DNA from: an uncultured Selenomonadales bacterium
Lineage (GTDB): Bacteria > Bacillota > Negativicutes > Selenomonadales > Selenomonadaceae
NCBI GenBank assembly: GCA_937915725.1
Contig: CALGGV010000091.1
Span: 1-14,104, forward strand
Direction: 5' to 3'
Length of the DNA: 14,104 bases
Shown here piece by piece: positions 1 through 6,723 of this stretch (positions are counted from its first letter, which is position 1; each line of letters begins with the position of its first letter). The translations under genes and the position numbers were made by a program. The notes under the pieces were generated by a model that made no database searches, had not been told where the DNA came from, and worked only from the letters and a program-made list of their open reading frames with translations.

Positions 1-74
1 CTTCAAAGAAAAAAATTGCGCCGATTAAACCTGTTGAAGAAAATCCTTTCGGCGATAATCCTTTTGAGGAATAA
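1..74 (+). CDS. nusA: C-terminal tail of an upstream protein, probably NusA (partial)
   Basis: An open frame enters from the left edge and stops at TAA 72-74. It encodes about 23 residues ending in ENPFGDNPFEE, a lysine- then acid-rich tail with no recognisable fold. The assignment rests on position: in Bacillota the gene directly before ylxR and infB is nusA, the transcription elongation/termination factor. The stop lies 12 bp before the ylxR start, and the ylxR ribosome binding site overlaps it, so the two are in one operon. The tail itself is not diagnostic. Sequence to the left of the window would settle it. Confidence 0.55.
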   Translation, partial: SKKKIAPIKPVEENPFGDNPFEE

Positions 75-86
75 GGTGACGGCGCG

Positions 87-362
87 TTGAAAAAACAATC
101 TAGCAAACAAACTCAAATGCGCCGTTGCGTAAGTTGCAGAGAAAGTAAGCATAAATCTGAACTTTTGCGCGTAGTAAGGACGCTCGAAGGCAATTTTATT
201 TTGGATTTTACCGGCAAGGCAAACGGGCGCGGTGCGTATATCTGCAAAAACGAAAATTGCGCGGCTGAAAATCTTAAACGCCGCAAAATGGATAAATCTT
301 TTAAAACTGCTCTGCCCGCCGAAATTTACGACAAAATTTTTGAGGCGGTGGCGGAGAAATAA
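87..362 (+). CDS. ylxR: YlxR family RNA-binding protein (DUF448; RnpM-like)
   Basis: A 91-residue YlxR/DUF448 protein. The family signature is clear: RRCVSC at residues 12-17, GRGAY at 47-51 and two further cysteines at 53 and 58, so CxxC and CxxxxC pairs are both present. YlxR proteins are small nucleic-acid-binding proteins of the nusA-infB operon; the Bacillus member has been reported to bind RNase P RNA and modulate its activity. The start chosen is TTG at 87, with AAGGTGA at 73-79 placed 7 bases before it. The internal ATG at 117 lacks such a site and would leave only three residues before the CxxC. The gene lies 12 bp after the preceding stop and 78 bp before infB, with no ylxQ between. 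Confidence 0.93.
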   Translation: MKKQSSKQTQMRRCVSCRESKHKSELLRVVRTLEGNFILDFTGKANGRGAYICKNENCAAENLKRRKMDKSFKTALPAEIYDKIFEAVAEK

Positions 363-396
363 ATTTAATTAACCTTCTGAAAAGGAGCTAAATATA

Positions 397-417
397 ATGC
401 AAACGAAACTTCTTTAA
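397..417 (+). pseudogene. Six-codon ORF with good RBS, possible ylxQ relic
   Basis: Between ylxR and infB there is AAAAGGAG (380-387), nine bases, then ATG and five codons (MQTKLL) followed by TAA and a run of eight A. This is a complete initiation site without a gene. The ribosomal L7Ae-like gene ylxQ normally occupies this slot, and proteins of that family often begin with a short KLL-type stretch, so a deletion that left only the first codons is a reasonable reading. It could equally be a leader peptide coupled to infB, whose start lies 24 bases after the stop in another frame. Function not known. Confidence 0.35.
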
Positions 418-440
418 AAAAAATTACCGGGGGTGGCTCT

Positions 441-3098
441 ATGTCGAAAACACCAAAAAACACGAAGTACAGAATATTTGAGCTGGCTAAGGAATTTAAC
501 CAGGATAATCAATTTCTTTTAGATTTTTTGAAAAAACGCAAAATCAAAGTTGCTAATCGTTTTAGCGCAGTCGGCGAAGAAGTTTATACAATGTTGAAAG
601 AAACTTTTGCACGTCGTAAACCGGCGGTTGAAACTCCGGCTGAAGTTAAGCCGGAAACCCCGCCAAAAGTTGAGACTCCACCAAAAGTAGAAAATCCGCC
701 AAAAATCGCCGCTAAACCTGCGCGACCGCCTAGAAATTATACTGATAAACCAAAAATCGAATTTAAACCTAAAACGGCTGATCCTGCCAAAAAAACTGAA
801 TCAAGACCGCCAATACGTGTTGAAAGACCTGTAACCCGTGTTGAAAGAATCGCTGAAAAACCCGCGCAAAAAACCGAAACGCCAGCCGCTAATGTTCAAA
901 AATCTGAAGAAAAAATTAAACCGCGTGAACAGGAAAATAAACCGCGTGAATTTCGCAGGGAACGTCCTGCACGTGATGAAAAACGCGGCGAACGTCAAAA
1001 TTATGAAGGTAAAGCTGAACGCCCTAATCGTGAAAATCGCCAAGAACGTTCGGCACGTGAAGAAAATAAAATTGAACGTACTGAACGCGCAGAACGCGGC
1101 GAACGTAGCGAAAATCGCCAAGAACGCGGCGAGCGCACCGAGCGTAAAAATCGTGACAGCAGCCGCGAAGATGGCGGACGTACTCAAAATCGCAGCCGTA
1201 ATCGCCGTAATAAAAACGCCGCCACTATCGCTAAAAATCAACAACAGGCACAAACTCAAAATCAACCCATAAATCGTCCGCCGCGCCCAAAGAAAAAACC
1301 GCGTCCACAACCCGCGCCCGTTCATAAAGTAGAAATTGCACGCCCTACTCATATTAAAATTCCTTCAAGTATCGCAGTTAAAGACCTTGCAAGTAAAATG
1401 AGTTGTACCGCGTCTGAAATTATCAAAAAACTTTTGCAAATGAAAGTTATGGCAAATATCAATCAAGAAATTGATTTTGATACAGCGGAAGTTGTAGCGT
1501 TAGAATTTGGAGTAACAGTTGAAGAGTTACCGCCGGAAGTCGACCCGACGCTTATTCCGGAAATTGAAGACGACCCTAAATCTTTGAAACCGCGCCCGCC
1601 CGTTGTTACGGTTATGGGACACGTTGACCACGGCAAAACTTCTTTGCTTGATGCAATTCGTCAAACTGCCGTTACTGCCACAGAGGCTGGCGGTATTACT
1701 CAACACATTGGCGCGTATCAAGTTATGTGCAACGATAGAAAAATTGTTTTCCTTGACACGCCCGGACACGAGGCTTTTACCGCAATGAGAGCACGCGGCG
1801 CGCAGGTTACCGACGTTGCAGTTTTGGTTGTTGCAGCTGATGACGGCGTTATGCCGCAAACTGTCGAGGCTATTAACCACGCTAAGGCGGCGAATGTTCC
1901 AATTATCGTTGCAATTAACAAAATCGACAAGCCCGGCGCAAATCCGGAAAAAGTTAAACGTGAATTAATGGACTACGAATTAATTTCCGACGATTACGGC
2001 GGCAATACTGTTATGGTTGAAGTTTCAGCTAAAAAACGCCAAAATATTAACGGCTTGCTTGAAATGATTTTGCTTGTTGCAGATTTACAGGAATTAAAAG
2101 CTAATCCAAACAGAGACGCACGCGGCGTAATTATCGAGGCGCAACTTGACAGAGGGCGCGGCGCAGTTGCAACCGTCCTTGTTCAAAACGGTACTTTGAG
2201 AATTGGAGATCACATTGTAGCCGGTACAACTTATGGCAGAGTTCGCGCAATGATTAACGACCGCGGCGATAATGTCAAAAAAGCCGGTCCAAGTGTTCCC
2301 GTTGAAGTTTTGGGATTAAATGACGTACCGGCGGCGGGCGATATTTTGGCGGCTCTTGACGAAAAAACCGCTAAATCTATTGCCGAACACCGCCTTGCAA
2401 TTCAACGCAACGAATTAATCAAATCTAAAAAAGTTTCGCTGGACGATTTATTCAACCAAATTAAAGCCGGCACTATCAAAGATTTAAATATTGTTGTTAA
2501 AGCTGACGTTCAAGGCTCCATTGAGGCGTTGTCCGGTTCACTTTTACAACTCAATGAAAAAAATGACGAAGTGCGCGTTAAAATTGTACATAGCGGCGTT
2601 GGCGCGGTTAATGAATCTGATATTATGCTGGCAAGCGCGGCGAATGCTTTAATCATTGCGTTTAATGTTCGCCCCGATAACAACGCCCGCAAAATTGCTG
2701 ATACTGAAAATGTTGACATTCGCACGTACCGCGTAATTTATGATGCTATTGGCGACGTTAAGGCGGCAATGAGCGGCTTACTTGCGCCGAAATTCAAGGA
2801 AGTTATTCAAGGGCGCGTTGAAATTCGCAAGGTTATGAAATTTTCAAAGGCGTTGGTTGCCGGTTCATATGTTTTGGAAGGCAAAATTTACAACAATTCA
2901 AAAGTTCGACTCCTGCGCGACAATGTTGAAGTTTTTGACGGCGTGCTTGATTCATTGCGCCGCTTTAAAGATGAAGTCAAGGAAGTTGCCGCCGGTTACG
3001 AATGCGGAATTTCTTTTGTAGATTTTAGGGACTTTAAAGAAGGCGATATTATAGAGGCTTACACAATGGAAGAAATTAAAACTTCGATTGACGATTAA
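441..3098 (+). CDS. infB: Translation initiation factor IF-2
   Basis: An 885-residue IF-2, the GTPase that places initiator fMet-tRNA in the ribosomal P site and promotes subunit joining. Layout: an N-terminal IF2_N helical domain (about 1-55), a long basic/acidic linker (about 60-300) rich in Pro-Lys then Arg-Glu, a second IF2_N domain (about 310-360), then the GTPase. G1 is GHVDHGKT at 393-400, G3 DTPGH at 439-443, G4 NKID at 493-496 and SAK at 529-531, followed by the beta-barrel and C-terminal tRNA-binding domains. The start is ATG 441 behind a GGGGGTGG site. The linker is made of near-repeated CGTGAA/CGCGAA codons, which creates spurious open frames on both strands. rbfA, the usual next gene, is absent. 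Confidence 0.98.
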   Translation: MSKTPKNTKYRIFELAKEFNQDNQFLLDFLKKRKIKVANRFSAVGEEVYTMLKETFARRKPAVETPAEVKPETPPKVETPPKVENPPKIAAKPARPPRNYTDKPKIEFKPKTADPAKKTESRPPIRVERPVTRVERIAEKPAQKTETPAANVQKSEEKIKPREQENKPREFRRERPARDEKRGERQNYEGKAERPNRENRQERSAREENKIERTERAERGERSENRQERGERTERKNRDSSREDGGRTQNRSRNRRNKNAATIAKNQQQAQTQNQPINRPPRPKKKPRPQPAPVHKVEIARPTHIKIPSSIAVKDLASKMSCTASEIIKKLLQMKVMANINQEIDFDTAEVVALEFGVTVEELPPEVDPTLIPEIEDDPKSLKPRPPVVTVMGHVDHGKTSLLDAIRQTAVTATEAGGITQHIGAYQVMCNDRKIVFLDTPGHEAFTAMRARGAQVTDVAVLVVAADDGVMPQTVEAINHAKAANVPIIVAINKIDKPGANPEKVKRELMDYELISDDYGGNTVMVEVSAKKRQNINGLLEMILLVADLQELKANPNRDARGVIIEAQLDRGRGAVATVLVQNGTLRIGDHIVAGTTYGRVRAMINDRGDNVKKAGPSVPVEVLGLNDVPAAGDILAALDEKTAKSIAEHRLAIQRNELIKSKKVSLDDLFNQIKAGTIKDLNIVVKADVQGSIEALSGSLLQLNEKNDEVRVKIVHSGVGAVNESDIMLASAANALIIAFNVRPDNNARKIADTENVDIRTYRVIYDAIGDVKAAMSGLLAPKFKEVIQGRVEIRKVMKFSKALVAGSYVLEGKIYNNSKVRLLRDNVEVFDGVLDSLRRFKDEVKEVAAGYECGISFVDFRDFKEGDIIEAYTMEEIKTSIDD

Positions 3099-3103
3099 AA
3101 TTT

Positions 3104-3154
3104 TTCCGCTGCCACGAACTGAAATAATTTTGGTTACGGGCGCGGAATTTTTTT
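3104..3154 (+). terminator. Weak candidate terminator after infB
   Basis: TTCCGC (3104-3109) can pair with GCGGAA (3142-3147), followed by seven T (3148-3154). The loop is about 32 bases and only partly structured, so this is a poor match to a compact intrinsic terminator. Its place six bases after the infB stop is suitable. The remaining bases to 3240 hold no convincing promoter: a TTGACA at 3212-3217 has no good -10 at the right distance before the next start. Confidence 0.25.
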
Positions 3155-3240
3155 AGAAATTTTAAGTAGCGTTTATGCAAGCAATTTAACTGCAGTTTTT
3201 TAATAACGAAATTGACAGTTGATTTTTGAGAGATATTGCT

Positions 3241-3930
3241 ATGAAAAAGTTTTTAATTTTACCGGTTATGATTTTAAGTGTTGCAGCAGTTGTAAGCGCG
3301 GCAAATTTCGACAGAGAATATACTTGCAGAGTTGGTAAATTATGGGGATTTCCAGGCGAAAGGGTAACTTTCAGAATCAGCGATACAAATATTGCTGAAA
3401 TTATTCGGCGTTCAGACGGGCAATTTTGCATTCGTCCAAAAATCCCGGGCGATTTTATTGTTGAGGCTACATTTATAAATTCTGACGGTACAACTACTAT
3501 AGAAATTTATCTTATGCACGCTGTCGGCGAAAATCCAAATACTTTGATTAATTCCAATTACGCCGAACAAGTTTTGCGCCTTGTGAATATTGAGCGCGCC
3601 AAAAAAAATCTTCAGCCGTTAATTTTGGCGGAAGATTTATCAAGGTGTGCTATGATTCGTGCGAATGAAACTGTCAGATATTTTTCACACAATCGCCCCG
3701 ACGGCAGTAATTTTAATACCGTTACTGAAAAAGGCACGTATAAAAAAATTGGCGAAAATATCAACGGCGGCGCAAAATCTGCTGAACAAGTTGTTAGCGC
3801 GTGGATGAATTCGCCTTCGCACAGAAAAAATATTCTTTATCCAAATTACAACGAAATGGGAATTGCCTGCGTTTACGAGGCTAAATCTAAATATCAATAT
3901 TATTGGGTACAATGGTTCAGATTAAGATAA
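3241..3930 (+). CDS. Secreted CAP/SCP-domain protein
   Basis: A 229-residue exported protein. Residues 1-20 form a signal peptide (MKK, hydrophobic core, VVSA-like cleavage site near 20). Residues about 22-97 are beta-rich and resemble a bacterial Ig-like (Big2-type) domain. Residues about 105-229 are a CAP domain (SCP/PR-1, YkwD-like): His150 in FSHNRPDG, Glu172 in GENI and His194 in SPSHRKNI match the conserved cavity residues, and YWVQWF lies at the C-terminus. CAP proteins are extracellular; their bacterial biochemical role is mostly unknown. ATG 3241 is chosen over TTG 3226 because it puts the signal peptide at the N-terminus. The upstream binding site (GAGAG) is weak. The 3' end overlaps the convergent phosphatase gene by 9 bp. 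Confidence 0.88.
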   Translation: MKKFLILPVMILSVAAVVSAANFDREYTCRVGKLWGFPGERVTFRISDTNIAEIIRRSDGQFCIRPKIPGDFIVEATFINSDGTTTIEIYLMHAVGENPNTLINSNYAEQVLRLVNIERAKKNLQPLILAEDLSRCAMIRANETVRYFSHNRPDGSNFNTVTEKGTYKKIGENINGGAKSAEQVVSAWMNSPSHRKNILYPNYNEMGIACVYEAKSKYQYYWVQWFRLR

Positions 3931-4539
3931 ATTCTGCGCGAGGTGTGCTGTGCTGTTAATTAAATCGACGGTAAAAAATCCTTCGTCGTAGCGAATAAGA
4001 TTTACGGCGGTGTTAAATTGGCTCAAGCTCCACATTTTGCGAATTGGAATTTCTAAAATTGAACAAAGAATTGTACGATTAATTGCGCCGTGTGCTACGA
4101 TTATAATATTTTCGTCGTGGTGCGCGGCGATAATTTTTTTTACGGCGGAAAAAGCGCGGGCTTGCAATTCTTGAAAAGTTTCGGCGTTTTTAATTTTGAG
4201 TTCGTCGGGCTTGTTGAAAAAATTATAAAAATTTTGCGGGTCGGCTTTTTCAAATTCTGCTAAAGTTTTTCCTTCCAAATCGCCAAAATTTACTTCGCGC
4301 AGATTTTTTTCAAGTTGCACGGTTAAATTAAATTTTTGCGCCAAAATTTCGGCGGTAGTTTTAGCGCGGCTTAAATCACTGGAATAAATTGCAGAAACTT
4401 TTTCAAGCGGGCAATTTTTCGCCAAAAGTTCAGCCTGTTCAATTCCCTCCGCCGTCAATTCAATATCTGAATGTCCTTGTACTTTTCTAATTTCATTCCA
4501 CGCGGTTTTTCCGTGCCGCGTCAACATTATTTTTGTCAA
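3922..4539 (-). CDS. Histidine phosphatase family protein (phosphoglycerate mutase-like)
   Basis: A 205-residue member of the branch-1 histidine phosphatase superfamily. The phosphoacceptor motif RHG is at residues 8-10 (His9), Arg58 lies in SSDLSRAKTTA, Glu82 is in LREVNFGDLEG, and the second catalytic histidine is His150 in VAHG. The LREVNFGDLEG pattern is shared by alpha-ribazole phosphatases (CobC) and GpmB-like broad-specificity phosphatases, so the substrate cannot be fixed from sequence; there is no cobalamin gene nearby. The start chosen is TTG 4539: GGGAG (4549-4553) lies 9 bases upstream, giving MTKIMLTRHG, the usual family N-terminus. TTG 4548 would directly abut that site. The gene is monocistronic and convergent with the CAP gene. 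Confidence 0.88.
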   Translation of the reverse strand: MTKIMLTRHGKTAWNEIRKVQGHSDIELTAEGIEQAELLAKNCPLEKVSAIYSSDLSRAKTTAEILAQKFNLTVQLEKNLREVNFGDLEGKTLAEFEKADPQNFYNFFNKPDELKIKNAETFQELQARAFSAVKKIIAAHHDENIIIVAHGAINRTILCSILEIPIRKMWSLSQFNTAVNLIRYDEGFFTVDLINSTAHLAQNLS

Positions 4540-4568
4540 TTCTAACAACTCCCAAAATTTTTTAATTT

Positions 4569-4596
4569 ATGATAACCGGCGTGAAATTTTTGTCAA
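4569..4596 (-). promoter_or_regulatory. Sigma-A-type promoter for the histidine phosphatase
   Basis: Read on the minus strand, TTGACA (4591-4596, perfect -35) is followed by 16 bases and TATCAT (4569-4574, five of six to TATAAT). It would start transcription near 4562, about 20 bases before the translation start at 4539. The facing hypC gene has only weak promoter-like boxes (TTGAAC at 4623-4628 with no clear -10). Confidence 0.7.
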
Positions 4597-4667
4597 GTTT
4601 AGGTAAAGCAGGAATTTTGCCATTGAACTTGAATTTTTACCTGTAAATTTTTTATGGAGGTTAGAAA

Positions 4668-4904
4668 ATGTGTCTGGCATTTCCTGCAAAAGTTATTGAA
4701 GTAAAAGAAAGTTTGGCAACGGTGGAACGCGCGGGCGTGAAACGTTCGGCAAGTTTAATGTTGTTACCGGAGGCGAAAGTCGGCGATTATGTTTTGGTAC
4801 ACGCGGGCTTTGCAATGCAAATTATTGACGCGGAAGAATTAAAACTGCGCGACGCTTTAATAGCGGAAATGAACGGCGCGCCGCGTACGGTGTTCTCATT
4901 ATGA
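4668..4904 (+). CDS. hypC: Hydrogenase maturation chaperone HypC
   Basis: A 78-residue HypC/HupF protein. HypC is a small chaperone that, with HypD, carries the Fe(CN)2CO group during [NiFe]-hydrogenase active-site assembly and delivers it to the hydrogenase large-subunit precursor. The essential Cys2 is present in the N-terminal MCLAFPAKV (families usually show MCLAxPGKV), followed by the OB-like beta barrel ending in VGDYVLVHAGFAMQ. ATG 4668 is preceded by TGGAGG at 4655-4660. Its stop overlaps the hypD start in an ATGA junction, so the two are translationally coupled, as expected for partners that form a complex. The family is clear from the N-terminus, length and neighbours. Confidence 0.96.
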   Translation: MCLAFPAKVIEVKESLATVERAGVKRSASLMLLPEAKVGDYVLVHAGFAMQIIDAEELKLRDALIAEMNGAPRTVFSL

Positions 4905-5950
4905 ATTTGATTGAAAAAATTAAAACCCTTGCGCAGGGTAAAAAAAATTTGCGCTTTATGGAAGTTTGCGGTACTCATACTGTTGCAATTTTTCGCTCAG
5001 GTATCAGAAATATTTTGCCGCCGAATGTTGAATTGGTTTCCGGTCCCGGCTGTCCTGTTTGCGTTACCAATGATGATTTTATTGATAAAGCTGTTGCATA
5101 TTCTAAAATTTCGGATACAATAATTGCAACTTTTGGCGATATGTTAAAAGTACCTGGAAGTTTTTCAAATTTGGCTGAAGAATCTGCTAACGGCGCAAAT
5201 GTGCAAATAATCTATTCGCCGCTGGACTGTTTAAAAATTGCGGCTGAAAATCCAAACAAGCGCGTAATTTTTTTGGCGGTAGGATTTGAAACAACCGCGC
5301 CGACTGCGGCGGCAACAATTTTATCTGCAAAAAATTTGGGCTTAAAAAATTTATTTTTCCTTTCGGCGCAAAAATTAGTTCCGCCGGCTTTAAAAATGTT
5401 GCTTGCAGATTCTGCGGTAAAAGTGGACGGCTTTTTATTGCCGGGTCATGTGGCGGTTGTAACGGGTACGAAAGTTTTTGAATTTTTGAAAGTACCGAGC
5501 GTAGTTGCGGGATTTGATCCGGAAGAAATTTTATTGGCGTTGATAAATTTGTTGAAACAGATTGACGAAGGACGCGCTGAAGTTTGCAACGAATATAAAA
5601 GCGTTGTCAAAACTGAAGGCAATATTGCCGCGCAAAGAATCCTCGCGCAGGTTTACGAAACTGTTGACTCAGATTGGCGCGGCTTAGGTACAATTAAAAA
5701 TTCCGGCTTAAAAGTTCGTGAGGAATTTGCAGATTTTGATATTGAAAAAATTTTGCCGCTTGAAATTAAACCCGTCAAAAAAAATACCGCTTGTCGTTGC
5801 GGTGAAGTTTTGCGCGGAATTTGCAAACCGACTGATTGTAAACTTTTTGGTAAAGCTTGTCAGCCGTTGCACGCCGTCGGACCTTGTATGATTTCGGTTG
5901 AGGGCGTCTGCGCGGCGTGGTACAAATACGGGAACTTTAAATTTTCATAA
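4901..5950 (+). CDS. hypD: Hydrogenase maturation protein HypD
   Basis: A 349-residue HypD, the scaffold on which the Fe(CN)2CO unit of [NiFe] hydrogenases is built together with HypC and HypE. Visible conserved elements are FMEVCGTHT (Cys23), GPGCPVCVT (Cys51, Cys54), PGHVAVVTG and AGFDPEEIL. A cysteine-rich C-terminal part carries Cys298, 300, 308, 313, 320, 329 and 337; several of these hold the [4Fe-4S] cluster in the family. Length is typical. It overlaps hypC by 4 bp. In many genomes hypE follows directly, but here two other genes intervene. hypA, hypB and hypF, needed for nickel insertion and cyanide synthesis, and the hydrogenase itself are not in the window. Confidence 0.97.
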   Translation: MNLIEKIKTLAQGKKNLRFMEVCGTHTVAIFRSGIRNILPPNVELVSGPGCPVCVTNDDFIDKAVAYSKISDTIIATFGDMLKVPGSFSNLAEESANGANVQIIYSPLDCLKIAAENPNKRVIFLAVGFETTAPTAAATILSAKNLGLKNLFFLSAQKLVPPALKMLLADSAVKVDGFLLPGHVAVVTGTKVFEFLKVPSVVAGFDPEEILLALINLLKQIDEGRAEVCNEYKSVVKTEGNIAAQRILAQVYETVDSDWRGLGTIKNSGLKVREEFADFDIEKILPLEIKPVKKNTACRCGEVLRGICKPTDCKLFGKACQPLHAVGPCMISVEGVCAAWYKYGNFKFS

Positions 5951-5968
5951 AATTACGGAGTTGGAACT

Positions 5969-6238
5969 ATGTCAAAAAAATTAACTGAAAAAGTTTTAAT
6001 CGAAGAAAACAATAAACTTTTAGACGCCTACACGGATGAAAATGAAAAAATTTATATAAAAGAATCCTATCCCTACACTGATGGCGATAAAGGAATGTTT
6101 TATATTGTTTCAAAAAAATTAAAATTGGTTAGATTGGTAAGTGAATTTGCCCAAAATTTAATTGACGCAGGAAAAGCTATTCTTATTCGTAAGGAAGAAT
6201 GGACTGCATTTAAAATTTCTGCAATGAGAAAAATTTAG
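5969..6238 (+). CDS. Hypothetical 89-residue soluble protein
   Basis: I do not recognise this protein. It is 89 residues, highly charged (many Lys, Glu and Asp), with no membrane segment, signal peptide or cysteine. Residues about 55-80 (KLKLVRLVSEFAQNLIDAGKA) look helical and amphipathic; the rest alternates short strands. ATG 5969 has a GGAG site at 5957-5960, eight bases upstream. It lies 18 bp after hypD in the same direction and is probably co-transcribed with the hyp genes. It ends about 10 bp before the degraded hypE copy. It is not a known Hyp protein, and its position alone does not show a hydrogenase role. Confidence 0.7.
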   Translation: MSKKLTEKVLIEENNKLLDAYTDENEKIYIKESYPYTDGDKGMFYIVSKKLKLVRLVSEFAQNLIDAGKAILIRKEEWTAFKISAMRKI

Positions 6239-6248
6239 ACCGGATTTA

Positions 6249-6315
6249 GAATTTTTAATTTAATAAAATAACAATGGCGCACGACGCGGGCGACAAACTT
6301 AGTGCAATTTTAATT
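6249..6315 (+). pseudogene. Degraded duplicate of the hypE 5' end
   Basis: This stretch matches 6714-6780, the end of the hypE ribosome binding site region plus the first codons of hypE, at a constant offset of 465 bp. The longest identical block is TAAAATAACAATGGCGCACG (6264-6283 against 6729-6748), and matching continues with point changes on both sides. Translated from the ATG at 6274 it reads MAHDAGDKLSAILIK beside MAHGAGGKLSADLIK in HypE. The real TTG start has become TTT here and the GGAGG is eroded, so it is non-functional. It is most simply a relic of a tandem duplication or insertion that brought in the DUF805 gene. Confidence 0.85.
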
Positions 6316-6339
6316 AAAATTTTGAGGAGGAAATTTTTT

Positions 6340-6699
6340 ATGTTAGAGAAAATTTTTACAACAAAGGGAAGACTTAACCGGCTGGCTTATTTGAAATATG
6401 TTATCGGCTTTTCGGCTGCGTCATTTGTTTTAAATTTCATAGTTGGATTTATTGCGGCTTTATTGACAGGCAGTGCTGAAAGTACTTTAATGTACATTAT
6501 GTCGGCGATTGTAACTTTGCCGTTGACTATTGGAACGATTATGGCGGCAATTCGCAGACTTCACGATTTAAACAGGAGCGGCTGGTTCATGCTTTTAACG
6601 CTGATTCCGATTGTAAATTTTCTTTTTGGAATTTATATTTTGTTTTTTAGAGGAACAGTGGGATACAATAAATACGGCGCGGATCCATTGGGATATTAA
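6340..6699 (+). CDS. DUF805 family small membrane protein
   Basis: A 119-residue integral membrane protein of the DUF805 family (YhaH/YhaI type). Family marks: GRLNRLAY near the N-terminus (10-17), RRLHDLNRSGW at 72-82 and GYNKYGADP at 108-116. Hydrophobic segments lie at about 19-42, 49-71 and 82-103, giving three or four membrane passes. The biochemical function of the family is unknown. ATG 6340 is preceded by GAGGAGG (6324-6330) with 9 bases spacing. An upstream in-frame ATG at 6274 belongs to the degraded hypE copy and lacks a binding site, so the longer 141-residue reading is rejected. The gene sits between hypD and hypE and looks like a passenger. Confidence 0.9.
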   Translation: MLEKIFTTKGRLNRLAYLKYVIGFSAASFVLNFIVGFIAALLTGSAESTLMYIMSAIVTLPLTIGTIMAAIRRLHDLNRSGWFMLLTLIPIVNFLFGIYILFFRGTVGYNKYGADPLGY

Positions 6700-6723
6700 A
6701 AATTTTTCTGGAGGAATTTTTGA

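Noticed and set aside
801..1880. Long open frames on the opposite strand and in another frame inside infB (e.g. 801-1352 minus, 838-1272 plus)
   Set aside because: They lie in the codon-repetitive linker and GTPase region of infB, have no binding sites or recognisable domains, and their composition merely mirrors the CGTGAA/CGCGAA repeats.
3212..3240. TTGACA as a promoter for the CAP gene
   Set aside because: The only -10 candidate at a suitable distance (TATTGC) is a poor match and runs directly into the start codon.
4623..4650. Promoter for the hyp operon (TTGAAC then TAAATT)
   Set aside because: The spacing is 15 bases with weak boxes, and the start would fall almost on the hypC ribosome binding site; not strong enough to list.
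6274..6339. N-terminal extension of the DUF805 protein from ATG 6274
   Set aside because: The extension is the decayed hypE copy; there is no binding site before 6274, whereas GAGGAGG is placed properly for ATG 6340.
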